DNA of 64,000 bases from Chionis minor (lineage: Eukaryota; Chordata; Aves; Charadriiformes; Chionididae), in contig VZSF01007296.1 of NCBI GenBank assembly GCA_013398295.1, forward strand, positions 566,844 through 630,843, written 5' to 3'. The translations under genes and the position numbers were made by a program. Every line of letters starts with the position of its first letter. The first letter of the stretch is position 1. The notes under the pieces are model-generated. The model did not search any database, was not told the DNA's origin, and saw only the letters and a program-made list of their open reading frames with translations. This document shows, piece by piece, positions 36,417-50,348 of this stretch.

Positions 36417-39400
36417 CTTGTTACTGAAAACTGGCCGACCGACTGTTTTGAAACATCTTTTGAATCATCATCATAGTGAAACCATGCTGCCAATATTAGA
36501 CAAGTTGTCAAATTAACAGAGGCTCCTTGCTTCATTATTCTTTCTCCTTTTGTATTGTATTGATAGACTTTTAAGTGTTGGAAGTAAGCCAATGTCAAGT
36601 TCTAGTTTCCATTTAGTGGTATAATAAGGTAATAAACACAATTTGATTCAGATTAAAAGTTTCTTCCCCTCCTAACTTAAATGTTTTTAATATCTTTTTT
36701 CTAGCTTTAGCATTTATACGAAAATAGCTATTAGCTGCATGATTACATTAAAAAAAAAAAAAAAGAAAAGAAAAAGCTAAACAAATTCAGCCCTTGCTAC
36801 TCCTAGAAGGGACTTAAGCTCAGTGCTCAGAATTTTTATGGTATCTGGCTAAGCAAAGCAAAATCTTTTTTTCAGCTTGGTCATGAACATTAGCATGCAT
36901 TTGTCCTGTGAGGAAAACTTAAAAAAACATAAATGAGGGGACTTCCTTCACTCCCTGCACCCAGCTTGGTTATTCCCCTTAACCACATTACTCCTTGTGG
37001 TGTTTGCTGCACAATAACGCTCAACATCAGGTATTACGTAGTCCCCGGATGAAATCTGTATTTAATAAAGCAAATGCTGAACAGATAGGAAGAGGCTTTT
37101 ATCCTTCAGCCTTAAAAGCACTGGACCAAATCCTGCTCCAGGCTGTATTATGTGAGCAGCACTCATACGATGGAGCGAACAATTGTCTATAGTAACTTAG
37201 TAATGTCTTTGAACAAGAACTGATGGGAAAGAGGGAAATTAACTGGAAGAAATAGGTCTTGATAGGGCTGAGGATCAATTAATAATTCTCTCTGTAATAC
37301 TTCTCCTGAGGTTATTTTAGATTCAAGGTCTTTAAATCTAGGTTTCAAACTTTTAAGCAAGGAAGCCTTGAAAGTGTTTAAAAACTTCACAGATAAAAGC
37401 ATATAAACCTGGAGCTTTTAAATTGCTAATGGCTTGTTTTATCTAGTTGTTTTCAACAGCAAATTCTAAGCAGTAATTAAATTTGTAGGCCAAAATCAGT
37501 CCTTTGCTGAATGCAGGAACCAGTTCCAAAGTTAAGACCAATACAAGGGTTCCTCTCTAGTTCTTAAAAGTGTTGTGTTATAAATTCACACACAGTATTA
37601 CAACAATATTTTGAGAACTGATTTTTTTTAAAAAAATATTTTATATATTTAGTATTTATGTATATAACACCATGCCAGTTCATTAAGCTCATAGCTGGTA
37701 TGGAATTAAAGTGTTTGTTTGATTGAGGTGAGCATTGAACTTCTGGTTGCCCGTTCGACAATACTTAAGCATCCTCAGTCCACTGAAGATGTGGTTTGAT
37801 GATTTATCTATGAGTTGTAAGCAACCTTAACATGTGATTGTCTCTTCTTCTATTCATTGAGTGATAAACTTTGATATACTTTGCCTTTGTCCATATGAAG
37901 AACAGAAAATAACATTGGAACTTTTAAAAACAGTTTCCTTCTTAATTCTAATAAAAAGACAAGAGGCTTGAAGGGCTTCCAAGCACCTTTGAAAATATGC
38001 TGGATTTGACATACATGCTAAGTCATTGAATATAAAAGCAGTGCAATGCGATCCAGAGTTGTGACTCAGAAGTTGTCAGCTGCTGTGCTACGAGGCAGAA
38101 GAAGCCAGAGGTATGTACTGGCAATTGTCAGAAAACGTAACCAAGTTGTGTTTTCTACATTAATGCTGTCACCCTGCAGGCAGGAGAGAAAGCAAGCATG
38201 GATGGTGGCCTGTGCAAAGTACTGACCTATGATATGGAAGAAGCTGTTTGCTCCCAAGTTTGCTTGTGAACTACCGGTTGGAAACAGTGCAAAGAGATAA
38301 GGTATGTATATCCAACAACATTTACCCTGCTCAAAGTCATATTGAGATTAATATTTTTTTTTATAAATGGAATTGCAGGAAATTTGCAACTTCTGTACTT
38401 AAGTTTTATATTGTTTTGTTATTACAGGCTGTATAAGTTATATTTATATAACTAGTTCAGTAGCTTTCTGAAAAAATTACTGCTGAGGAGAATAGGGATA
38501 CATGGAGCAGAGGAATCTTTGCTATTGCCTGTGATTACTGAAGATGGGAACGACAGGCAGCTATGTGTGCTGGATTAATCATGTTGAGGCGTAGACGGGT
38601 AGCACAGGGACACATTCTGGGTACGTATCATTTTCCTAAATATCAGTGTGCCATTCTCCTAGTTTTTCTCTGTCATTTTTGGTGAAATGTAAACAAATTA
38701 TACATTAGCTACGAGTCTACCTCCATTATAAAAGTATTCTCAGTTCTCTGATCCCACCTTCTACCAGAGATTGCCAAGGCTTTATTTACATATATGCATA
38801 CCTGGAGAAAGAGAGAGGAAGAGTATGTGCTTGCCACCAGGAATTGTTCTTTTAAGAAATGTTGTGCACAAACTTGGCAAGTAATTTATCATATTTGCTA
38901 GACAGTTGTGTCTCTGAGGACTGTGGATTGACTCCCAAGCTCAGGTCTCATTAGGTCCAACTCTGCTCCTCAAATTTTATCTCCTTCTGTTTCCCGAGTC
39001 TGTGAAAGCGCTGTGGATTTCTGCTCGCTATACACTACAAAAAGCTTTGTGAAAAATCAAGCAGAAATTGACATTATATGTTCCCTCTGAGCCTTTGGAT
39101 TACCCTCCTCAGGAGTGGTTGGCCATGAGGTCTTGAGATACATTTACAAATAATGAATGATGAGAAGCTTTTTATTCAAGAAGTATCATTTGGGGTCAGA
39201 AGCTGTAGATGATGTCCCTTATCTAATCACCATCTTGTTTTGCAACAAGCAAGCACTGAAACATGATAAAATTGTGAAATGTATTCTGTGAATTTATACA
39301 CTCTAGATTTCCCTGTAACCTTCATATTTAAAGGACTTACCCCTTGCATGTGGAGTGAACTAAATATTGCTTTGAGTATTGATGTAACTTTTTGAAGTGA

Positions 39401-40369
39401 TGGACAATAGAGCTAACTGGAAAATGCAAATCTTTATTATTAGGAAGCCTGTGTTTTAGTTTGGGGCTTTTTCTTGGTTTTGTTTTTTAAAGTTACAAAT
39501 CTGAACAAAAGGTCAGCTCTCACAATGTCTTCCATGAGGTTTCCATATATTGTAACAATTTTGAATTTTTCAACTTGCTGGAAATACCTCCAGTGAATAA
39601 CAATGGCTTGTGCCCTAAAGTGCAGGGCTACTAGGCTGCCTGAGACCACCGGGAACCAATTAGCCCAGGAGTGTGGCATCTAAAACGAGCTGGCACCTAG
39701 GGCTTGCTTTGGATATTTCTTGCTGAGACACTGACCGGTTGACTTGTTTGGAAATAACTGCTAAAGGGCACTCAGTCACCAGCTCCGAAATCCAGTTAAT
39801 TAATACTTGTCAGAAGAACTTTACCCTGGGTGCCTAATGTCTAGTTACACTGACCTTTAAAATAACACTTGCAGCTGAGATAACTACCTAATAGCACCCT
39901 GTCTCCTGAATGCTGGCTTTCAGAAATAGGCACAGCAGGCTTCTGCTAGACTTTTTCTTTTGTTCAAGACTGTCATACTTCCTGTTCTGCTTTTATTCAA
40001 AACTTTTCATCTAGCCATAGTGCAGACACAGCAATGGCTGAGATCATTTGGGCTTCTCATGTTGCCTACATCCTGTTGCAGACACAGTCAACACCTTCTC
40101 CGAGGACTTCCCTGTGCTTAAAATTTCATTGTCTTCCTTAACAAGTTTTTTCTGGCTGAAGTGAATTTCTTGCTGGTCAAAACATTTGCACCTGTTACAG
40201 CGCTTTATAACTCTAATCCCATAAAACTGATTCACTAAACATATATATAATTAAATCTGCAATTTCTGGTTTGCTTTTAGTACAGGCCATTCGTAAGATA
40301 CAGACGTGAGGTTGGGTTTTCGGAGCCGATTGCCCAAACCTTTCCTTTCAGCCTTTTATCAGGCAGTGG
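36417..40369. other. Unique sequence, no gene assigned
   Basis: It opens with a minus-strand segment (36417-36601) that is stop-free and ends at a consensus donor (see findings). An A-rich run with G interruptions lies near 36750-36776. No repeats recognised. Confidence 0.5.
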
Positions 40370-40800
40370 CATGACATTGCGTAGCCAGGTAGTGGGTAAG
40401 CAGAGGAGCAGCAGCAGCGAGCCAGGGTCCTCCGCAGCTCACGCGTGAAAAAGCTGCCACAAACCTGGTGCCAGCAAGGTTACCAGGCTTCCAATATGTC
40501 CCACTCCTTGGGCATTACAACCGGGCACGAGGCAGCTTCAATGTTTGACTCCGTGCAGGCTGCTACTAGCTACCAGGCTTGCTTGGCCATTGCTGGAGGT
40601 CAGGGTGCGTTTTGGGAGGGTTAACTAGCCCAATGTGTGCCTGGGAGCTCCGAGACTGTGCAAGCCAGTTCTGCCGCATCCTTCTGCCACCCCTGTGCTT
40701 GGGGGAGCGGGAAACACTGGGAGCCTCCAAGCAAATTGCTGGGAACCTGGGTAGTCAAGGGGCTCCCCCATTTAGGGAGTGGTTTTTAACATGAGAAAGT
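40370..40800. other. GC-richer island with scattered CpG
   Basis: This stretch is visibly richer in G+C than its flanks and has more CpG, for example around 40412-40445 and 40520-40560. It does not match a repeat I recognise. It may be an unrecognised repeat, an exon or a regulatory element. A 64-codon ATG ORF starts at its right edge (40791). Confidence 0.45.
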
Positions 40801-40985
40801 TGGCCGCTGGCAAGAAGTCAGACACCATTGCCTCAAAAATTGGAAATCAGCTGGTTCCAGCTTTGCTGAATCAGCACCTCCAGAGGAAAGCTGTTCTGTC
40901 AGAAGATTTTCAAAATATTATTGTGAGCAGAACAGCGAAAACAGCACACATTGCAGGAGGAGATTTTGAAAAGGTCATTGACTAA

Positions 40986-42176
40986 GTACTCATTTTCCAC
41001 TGTAACATATTGAGGATTAAGAGCATGTTTCAAGAACAGAATGATGCGGAAGTGCTCAATTGCCTTTGGAAATTTTTATTTCTCTGAATGTCCCAGCCTG
41101 AGTGTCTGGTATTGATACTGCATACTTAAGACAGCCTTTAGAAAATTCCACCACATGTGCTTTGTACGAGTTGTTCTATATTTTAAAGATTTAAAAGTTC
41201 ACTCCTTTTTTTTTTCTTGCCTGTAGTATTTTAAAATTCTTGAATGACAATATTTTAGGAAAATAATTTTATTTTGTCCTTAGTTGTATGTATACAATAG
41301 ATTAAAATCACCACTGCAAATACTACTTGACTTTTCCAAAGGTGTAAGTCTGACACTGTGCATCAGAAAACATGTGGACTTTCTGCAAAGACACTACAGT
41401 CACCTGCCTGCACAACTAAACAAAATAGATAGAAATATAGATATTTTTAAAACACACTTTACTACTAAACAAGTAGAGTGCACTTCAAAATCCAATGAAG
41501 TTAGATATGTTGACATTTTACAATTTGAAAGGGAAAATAATTGTGTCTTAAACAAATGGAGACAGAAAGCAGAAAATAGGAACTTGATTTCATCTTATAA
41601 GGAAAAAAAAGCATGAAAGTGGTGTGTTTTGTTTGTGCTCTAATTTGCAGGCACCCTCCCTGGTGCACACACATAAATGGGGAAATAGGAATAGAAATAA
41701 AAGCATCCAGCAAAATGTGGTTTTGCCAGTTCTATTTTACCCTACTGTATCATGATAACATAAAGCTAAAACTAAATACAATTTGCCAGTGCTAGAAAAT
41801 AAAAAGCAGAGAACAAGAGTGGAAAGAGGTCATTCTATTCATACCTCCTCTGTGTTCCCCGTGCATCCTTTGACAATAAGGAAGGTGGTGCTTTTGTATT
41901 GTGCTGGTCATCACCACACTTCCTTGACTATTTAATCCAACAGTTAGAGGAAGTCAGCAATAAAAGAACTCAAAATCAAATATTCGGATGGTAAGCAGTA
42001 CGATTCTGTTTTCCCTACTGCATGGCAGAGTTTACACTCATCTCTGCCTCTTTCTGTACACAGTTATTGATATCAAATTAATGGGATGAGACACAGAAGT
42101 GATTATCTGCCATTTTGTATTGGACATCCTCTGTTCAAAAGCAATAAACGATCTGAAGGCTTTTACAGTGACAGAA
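40986..42176. other. AT-rich sequence, no gene seen
   Basis: A 110-codon stop-free frame at 41284-41616 begins at a TTG and has no early ATG. The K/N-rich composition follows from the local A-rich strand. No repeat recognised. Confidence 0.55.
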
Positions 42177-42249
42177 ATGCAAATTAATCCTTATTAAATT
42201 ATACTATAGCATAAAACATAATTTTCATTTTAATTAATTAAAATGAAAA
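42177..42249. promoter_or_regulatory. Candidate homeodomain/POU-type binding cluster
   Basis: A perfect octamer ATGCAAAT (42177-42184) is followed directly by TAATCC (42185-42190), the known core for OTX/PITX-class homeodomains. About 30 bases on there is a perfect 28-bp palindrome (42222-42249) whose centre, TAATTAATTA, contains paired TAAT cores. These words are seen directly. That they form an enhancer is inference, and AT-rich DNA produces such words by chance. Confidence 0.2.
42222..42249. repeat. Perfect 28-bp palindrome
   Basis: TTTTCATTTTAATT is followed directly by its reverse complement AATTAAAATGAAAA. There is no spacer and no mismatch, and the flanking base pair does not extend it. 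Confidence 0.9.
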
Positions 42250-45200
42250 ACTTTGAAGCATGAATTTTGGTTTAAATATTTAAGTAGTTATTTGAACTGT
42301 AGTTGCTGTAAATGGGATTGTGCCAGATGCTAGATGAGTACATTGCCTGGTATAGACAGCTCTTTAGTGGCGTGATACAAAATCTGTTGTCGTTGCTGGG
42401 GGTCTTTTCAGTGACTCCAAGAATCTTGAGTCAAGCCTTCTGTTACTGTGTTTTTGCTGGTTATATTTATAAACATGTTGTACCATATTCTAAGAAGCAC
42501 TTGCAGAGCACTCCCAGTGAGGGAGGAGCAAGGTATGAGGCAGGCACTTGTAGCTGCTTGCTCTAGGTGCCAAGGTGTTGAATTCTTTCTCAATTGCTTT
42601 ACAAAAAAAACCGCAAAAAACGCGCCGTCAATATTTTGTTCATTTTATATTACGCTATGTCTGGGCTCTCTACAAATCTTCTCATCAGTTGAAAAAAACC
42701 CAAATAGCTGAAGAGTTGCATTTTGAGCTGTAGCATATCATGTTTCTAGAAAAGAGAGTGCAATGTGGTGTCAAAGCCGAATAGTTAGAAGCCTTAAAGG
42801 CATGACTGTGGGTTATTCTGAAATGGAGGGTAGAAGCAAGAGAAGGATAAATTTTGCTAATTCCTTGAGATAGATTTAGAAAATCATCCGAGGGCAGTTC
42901 TTTACGAAACCCATCAAATAAAATGATATTCTCTCTTATGCACATACTCACAGAAGCACATTTATTGATGTCTGTATAAAGTATATTCTTGTAGCCGATA
43001 TGGTAGCAGCATTGCGTGGGTGTAGTACAAAAATCGTATGCCCTGCATTACGTTTAGTGCTATGTATGCGGCCACAATTGTATTCCTAAAATGATTAAAA
43101 AAAAAAAAAGTGAAGTTAGTAAAGAAACTGTGGTATGATTCCATCAGAATCATACTTTCAACAGAAGAAAAGAGACACCTGTGCCTGATGTAATATATGA
43201 CAGAAATCGCAAAAGGGGTGAGTCTTGAATGGGCTACTCATTAAGGCAGAAGAGTGTCCAGTTGATGGAATGCTCTCTAGGGTTTTTATCATAAATATTT
43301 TCCATTTGTGATTTATTTTCTTTCCTGGAAGAAGAGCTTCAGGAATGAGTACCTACCCTATCAGTCGCTCATTTAACAGCTTATAGGCCATAACATTGCA
43401 AATGGCTCTACTTGATACGTATAACAAATATTGTTTAGAAAAAAAGAATTTCCTTATGATGGTTCATAAGTAGCAAACTTCTGCTCAGTAGACAAATGTG
43501 CAGTATGCTCGCACTGTTTTTCGTCCCTGACTCGGTATAAGATGATGAACCTTTTTGTATTCAATGCAACAACTTGTTAGTCCTTAGCAGTAAGATTTGC
43601 CGCCTCTGAAACTGAAATATTTAGGATATTTGTCTTGGCATGTAAAAACACCAGTCTGATGTTAACTTAGAAAAAAATAATGTAAATGTTGTCCCTATAC
43701 AAGAATTCACGTGGTATCCCTCTTCAAGATTTTTCTTTGGTTGCACGTCTGTGTGTGTGCCTATGCATGCATTTTTCTTGGGTGCACAGTAAGTGTGAGA
43801 AACTACAGTTTGGAAAAGACAGAATGTCCAAGGTGAGGTCCCTAAGGGGTCATCACCTTTTCTAGGTGGAGCTGTTTTGAGTACTCCAATAATATTTTGA
43901 TGATAAAAAAAAATTTGACAAATATCTTTTGAATTGGTGGGTGAATAATTATGCTGTTAAGGTTTCTGAAACAGTAATATTCTACAGTATCATTGTACAT
44001 ATTGTAGCATTACAACATTCACAGACCTAAGATTGATTCATATCAAGCTCAAGACCTTTGTCCATTGTAAATAACAATATTTTGATTTTAAAGATGTCCG
44101 TATAGATGATAATCCTAACTCTTAAAATAGGGAACAAGGAGATAAAGAAATACATCAGGAGGTGAAATATGTATAATAATCATACGAATAAGAATCATAA
44201 GTAATTTGAATTTTACTTCTGTTCCAGGGACATTAAAATAGTTTTATCTTTAGAAGCTGGATAGTTTAAAGGAAAAACAAAATTTAAAATTATCTGAGCT
44301 GGCTGCTTACAGATGTAGTCGATATCTGCTGATGATTAAAGACAATAAGCCACATCTAGCCAGGATAGAAGTGAAATTCTCATTGAAAACATTACTGAGT
44401 TCTACATGTTTATATATTATCTGAGTTTGATCTTGCGTAATCCAAACCTAAGGGAAAAAAGCTTAGTGTAGGATTCTGAATCTTTTATGTTGAAATATCA
44501 TTTCAAATACAGCACTGTATAAACTTTCAGTGTAATTGTATTTATTTAAAAAATGTTCTAAGCCATTGATTTTGGTAACCTCTCTCTGAAGAGTTAAGAC
44601 ACTGTTTTGTTAGAAGGCAAATATATTTCTCCCCCTACCCCCCAATAAATAAATAATGTCCCTCATTTTCTGTTTAGAAAAATAACTTACATGTTAACAG
44701 CAAGAAATCCTTTGAAAAGCTCATGGGAACACTGTAATTTGCAGGAACAGGATCAGAAAAACACTTATTCAAGGTGACAAAGAGGTACTGCTGTGACCAA
44801 GAGGAATGAATTAGCTTCTACAAAGTGACTTGTTTTGAGAGAACTACAGAAACAGTATTATCAAAACCCACAAGATTTAGTAACATGGCATTGCATGTGT
44901 GACGAAATCTTGCATCAAGTCTTAATAACAGTCCTTCATCAGAACTCTTTTTAGCTTAATCTCATGCTTGGTGAGGTTTTTTTTAACATATATTATCTCT
45001 AAGAGAAGGTTACAAGTGAAGATTTCTGTAACATATGAAAGAATAACAATTTCAATGAAAAATAAAGTTCCTGTGATAGCCACTATCTGCAGGAGGAATC
45101 AACATATTTTATTAGAGCTTCCCAAAGTCGCAAGAAAGAAAACTGAATAGCACCTTTCTGACTAAAACCAAAAAGGAACCATTTATCCTTTCCCAGTTCC

Positions 45201-48200
45201 AACACGGCTGGCATACTTAGAAGAATCACAACAAGCTCACAGACCAAGCCTAGCAGATTCCTGTGTATGGAATTCTAAAAAAATATGTTGACTACTACGT
45301 TTTTTTTCCAAAAAGTCCAGATGAATTTGTGGCTAGGTATAACACACCAAATTTCGATAGATTTGATGTAACTGAAAAGTATTTAATAAATTTGGAAATT
45401 ACATGTGTTAAACTCTGAGAACCGTAGCATCTGCTTGAAGTGTTACTCTTCTCAGTCCCATCAGCATTTTATCTATTCTTAAAGTCTTTACAAGAACAAG
45501 TTTTCAGTTATGACAAAAAGCTTCAATGCAGTTCCTTGTAAAATCTTTACTATGTGATTATGAAAGGAATGGAAAACCAAAATTAGCTTGCTTTTCTTGA
45601 GTGTGAAAGTTGTCACATAATTTTGAATCTAGATATAATTACTGGCCCAAATCCTAACCCCTCTTAGAGCTTTGGTTTTAACATTATAGTAGATTTAGGA
45701 ATACTTCTCACCATGAAGCTGAGGTAGCAGCTCATGCTTTGGGAGCAGGATGTTTTTGTGCTTTGAGGAATGAAAAAGATGAAAGGAAATGTTCAAATAT
45801 GTCTCTGTGTGGGGCCTAAAGAGTGCAATTCATGCTACATTATCGGTCATCTTCCATGCTGTGCATTATTACAAATGTGCTAGAGAAAGTAATTTGTCTC
45901 ACACTAAATTCCTAATATTTTCATTAATTGTCCATGGAATATACGTAGCCCAGAGGCAGACAGTTGTGGTATAAACATGATGGTACTGCTTTCTATGTTA
46001 AAGAAGCATAAATTTTATTTTTCAGGGGAAGCATATTTTCACCAGAAATTTGTCCCTCTGGGCCATGTAGTGCCACAATTATGAAGAGTAGTCCCATGAC
46101 ATTGAAGAATTAATTCTCGACAATTTCAGAGCTGTGAAGAAATGCAAGAGCACTTGAACTGTATCAAAACAATGGTGTCTAATATTTATTTGCAGTCATT
46201 CCACATCTGCAGCTTTCAGAATCAAAACTGGGCTCTCAATTTCAGTCTGTTAGTCAAGCATTGTTGAGTGAATACTCATTGGAAGTGAAAAGTGGGCAAA
46301 AACTTTAATGAGCTCTTTCTACTGTTTTATGAGCTACGCAAGTCAGTCAGCTATACAGCATATGTAGAGGTAAATTTTTACAGTGTGTGTAGAACTAAAT
46401 TGTTTCGCTGTACCACTAATAGCAACCAATAAGAGATGTGGCAGTTCCACAGCCATCTTACCTCCATGGCTGCTCATGGAAATGTCTGGGTTTGCCTCAT
46501 TAGGGACTATGGCTTTGAATTTTCTTTTGAGAGGAACAGCTGGAATATCAGCACAAAACCTTATGGTTGACAAGAGAAGAACATTGGATTGCGGTTAAGA
46601 AGGTGAACCCAGCATCTAAGTCCCAAAGGAAACCTCTGAGTGCAAATAGTTACCAAAGTGCTGATGTTTTGTGCCTTAAAATCTTGTGCATGACCAGCAT
46701 TGTTTCATCATAGCAACATTGATTTGGCAAGATTTCGTGCCATTGTTTGTGGCTGGTTGGTGAGGCAAAGATCTTTTGGAAAGATGTTCGCAGTTTTCCC
46801 ACCATGAGAACGATGAGAAAGGGGGAGCTAGATTAACACTCCAGCCCCTCTTGAGAGTGCAGAACCTGGCAAGGAGCCAAAGTGTCTAAAGGGGGTTATG
46901 CAGATGCTAACCTCCTAAAATTAAAATTGCTCACTAACACCTACATTTGTGAGATATTTGCCTTTCTGACCTGGAATTTGCAAAAGCCCTGGTTTTGCCC
47001 TGTATGCAAGCCTAGAACTGCTCTGCTCTGAGTAATTAGGCCTGTCAATAATCTAAAACCTTGCCAGAGCAGGAGTGCGGTCCCATGAGAAGCCCCATCT
47101 AATAAGCATTCTCCAAACATGCTGGATGCACCAGCAACAGCCACGCAAGCTGTGACTGATGCAGTGCTGCTGGTACAGTCCCACCTGCTAGGTGTGACTG
47201 GCAGGACTACATGGTACTGAAGGGCTGCATTATAATATCCTCTTAGTCAGAAGGAATTCAGCAACCATGCAGTATGGAGCAGTAACGTTATTACTCTTTT
47301 TTTGAAAATGGGAAAAAAACAGTGCTTGTAGAGCTTCACTCTAAAGAACAGGCTCTAGGCTGGTTTCAAAGTAGGCAGAGGCACCACACTTTGAGGCAGG
47401 GCAGGAAGGTAGATAACGTGCATGGGTTTATAATGTCTATTGACTTGCTCCAGCCTGCTTTTTCCTCACAGCTGGGGTGTTAGGATTATCCTCAGCAGGT
47501 GGCTAATTTCTTTCCATGCTGTCTATAAGAAGCCAAGTAGGTCTGTGCCTTCCCTGGGTTAGAAGCAACTAGGGTGGTCTTTGTTTCAGCTTTGTTTCCG
47601 AAGCTGTGAGCAATGCTTCAGAAGCATAGTTCTGCCTAAGGTAAGAGGTTTTTTTTTGAAGAGTGGATCTGAAGAGGTTGGTGAAATAAATGCAAAGCAA
47701 CCATTTGAATTACGTGTGATGCGGCACGTCTTTGAAAGGCTTGTAGAGAACACCAGCACTGAGGTTATCAGTCTGCTGCTTCCACCCACTGAGAGCATCT
47801 TAAATTCTAGTGACAGAAAGTGAAATAGATACTTCAATTTTTCTAAGGCTAGCACTTCTGAAAAAAAAAAAAAATAAGAGAATTTTGTAAGATAGCTAAT
47901 GTCTCGTGCCTTGCATGCTGTGCAACCGGACAGGTGTTTTGTGAAGAACCCCTGGGGAATGTCTGCATTGATATAAACAAGAAGGAGTTTTCATTTCATG
48001 AATCACTAGGTTGTCAGTGATGCATTACACCTTGTCACAGATGTTATGGAGCAAAAATGAGGTATTGCCCTGAATTTTATACCCCCGTGACTGGAAGATT
48101 TGAACCCAGGGATTTGTAAGTTGAATGACTCGGCTGTAATCATCCATGGTGATTTTGTTAACTGCTATTATTACTGTGAGCGTTTTGGAGACACTTTTTC

Positions 48201-50302
48201 TTAATAGACTTTGTAACTGGATGTAATTATTAACCCTTTAACACCTTCCTAATGATAACAACTCTCTTCTGTCAAAGGTAAAATATGATAGTTATGAACA
48301 TCAAGCAATTGTGTTATTCATGGAACAAATACAGTGGCACATTACAGAAAGATTTGTTAGTCTCTGTATAATGATAGATAAAGTAGCCCTTAGATATACA
48401 CTGTGTGTAGTAGTAGGTATACTAGAGAGTTGGGCATGACTTAGGGACAGCGTGAGCCAGATAACACTGGTGCTTCTCATCATGCTCAAGGAAAAATGCC
48501 CTCATTGCTTGGGAGAACCTGGTGGTGAAAACTGAGATAACCAAGTTAATGACATAACCTTACTCTCCTTAGCTCAGAGGAGCAAAAGACTAGATGACTG
48601 CTTATGCTTTTTTTATACATTTGGCTGTTTTAAAGTTTATTTTGGTTTGTCATTCTTTTATTCCCTCCCAAAAGTTTCTCACTGAAGCAACTGTGGCAGC
48701 CTGGTGTTAACAACTTGGTATACTTCCCTGAACTTTCAGGAAAATACAATACTTTTGTAATCACTTTGTTTGTATTACCAGCTAAACATAATATCTCCAC
48801 TTCCTTAAAATGAGGTGTAATTCCTGAATACGTTGTGTATAATGAATATTCAACTGAATTTGGACTTTTTTCTCTTTGGTGTAGTAAAATTCTGCTTTTG
48901 ACTGTTTTCAGCTGTCACCACTTTGTGACTGTCATTCAGCGTACACAGCACGGGCAGAAAATATTGCTATCACCTTTGCAGAAAATGTTTTTGACCTTGT
49001 GGATTTCCAAATTTTCATTCCATTAATTTGAAAAGTAAGACTTAGCATAGCGAACATCAGGCAATCTGTAGTACTTAATCTACTAGCTCAGCAAAATACC
49101 AAATTAATTCAAATTTGAAAAGGACGCTCCATCTGTAGCAAAAGCATGTTCTCAATTGCATATTGAATTAAATAAGAGATAGGAATATTTTTGAAAGATG
49201 GAAATTTATGGTTTCATTAGACTGAAAAATTAAACCTAAAAATGGGTAAAAATCCACATTAATCATTTGGTTTTAGCACATAAATGCAAATGGCTTGGAA
49301 CTGAGCTTCATTTCAGAGTGTAAGTACTAATTACCTAGTGACACCTCATGAGCTTCATTAGAACCCTCCTTTTAATAAAAGTGGGGAACACTAGGGATCT
49401 GCACAAATAAGAGGATTATGGTATTTAATCAGCACAAAATGGTAACAATATATCTTCATTAGATAGCATTTCCAAACATGAAATCCAGGAATATGATCTT
49501 GAATATAAGTGGGTTAAACATTCATTTAAAAGTATTTTATTCAGTGAATTCTCTTCTGTTCATGAATGGATTGGTTTGTGTGAATCAGTTTGGTGCTTGA
49601 AACAAAAATAATAGTAAATGGAAAATTCCTTCTGCCAAACTGCTGTTCTTATACAATGCCAGTCTAAAAGTGTTTTGAGTATACATTAGTATTTTAGAAT
49701 TTGGTATCCACCATTTTTGATATTTAATAATTGCTTAATCTCAAAATTGTTTCTGGTCCATGGCTGGCCTATACATCATCTACAAGATATAACTTCATAT
49801 ACAGCCATGTATACATCAGAATTTATAGCATTAGGATACTGAAACATTTTTCTTTCTTCAGCCTTATGAACAATAGTCAAATTACATACAGAATTTCATA
49901 TAACGAAAGAAGAGTAGCAAATTTTATTAATGGAAAGGTATTGGCTTTTTTATTCAAAAGAAAAGTCACAACTACTTTGCATTATTTTTTCATGCCTAAT
50001 CTCTCACATGATAACTGATTACCAGCCAAAGTGTTATTTCAGGGAACATTTAACTTACAACATCGGGACTTTAATTTCCCTTTTACATATGTTTCTAAAA
50101 AGATTTAAAACTTCAGATGGAACATGGATTATATAATATCACATCGATTTTCTTGTTGAGCATGTGTTAGAATTATTATACTGTACATGTGAGAACATTA
50201 TAGGAGAAAAATACAGTGGTAAAAGTATCCCCAGAACATTGTAATTTACCTTACATATTTAATCTAATTTTGAGAGTCCTAATCAAAGAAAATATACTGG
50301 GA
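42250..50302. other. AT-rich unique sequence, no gene seen
   Basis: About 8 kb without recognised repeats or genes. Poly(A) runs lie near 43098-43109 and 47861-47874. A 51-base splice-bounded open segment is at 47590-47640 and a weak one near 43175-43217. Overlapping opposite-strand ORFs at 46343-46598 and 47581-47855 look like shadows of one another. Confidence 0.5.
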
Positions 50303-50348
50303 AACACTTCTCTGTCCTTTCCAACCCCTACCATTCTGTAATTCTGTG
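50303..50348 (+). mobile_element. CR1 LINE 3' terminus fragment, sense
   Basis: TCTGTCCTTTCCAACCCC followed by CATTCTGTAATTCTGTG matches the 3' end of avian CR1, which finishes in an 8-base tandem of the ATTCTGTG type. It is a very short 5'-truncated copy. Confidence 0.75.

Noticed and set aside
41284..41616. 110-codon plus-strand open frame
   Set aside because: No ATG in its first part; lysine/asparagine richness reflects the A-rich strand; no homology recognised.
43175..43223. Short open segment between CAACAG and AGGG/GTGAGT
   Set aside because: Weak acceptor and only about 17 codons; kept out as probable chance.
46343..46598. Opposite-strand ORFs of 76 and 71 codons over the same DNA
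   Set aside because: At most one could be real. Neither is recognisable, and such mutual shadows are common in stop-poor patches.
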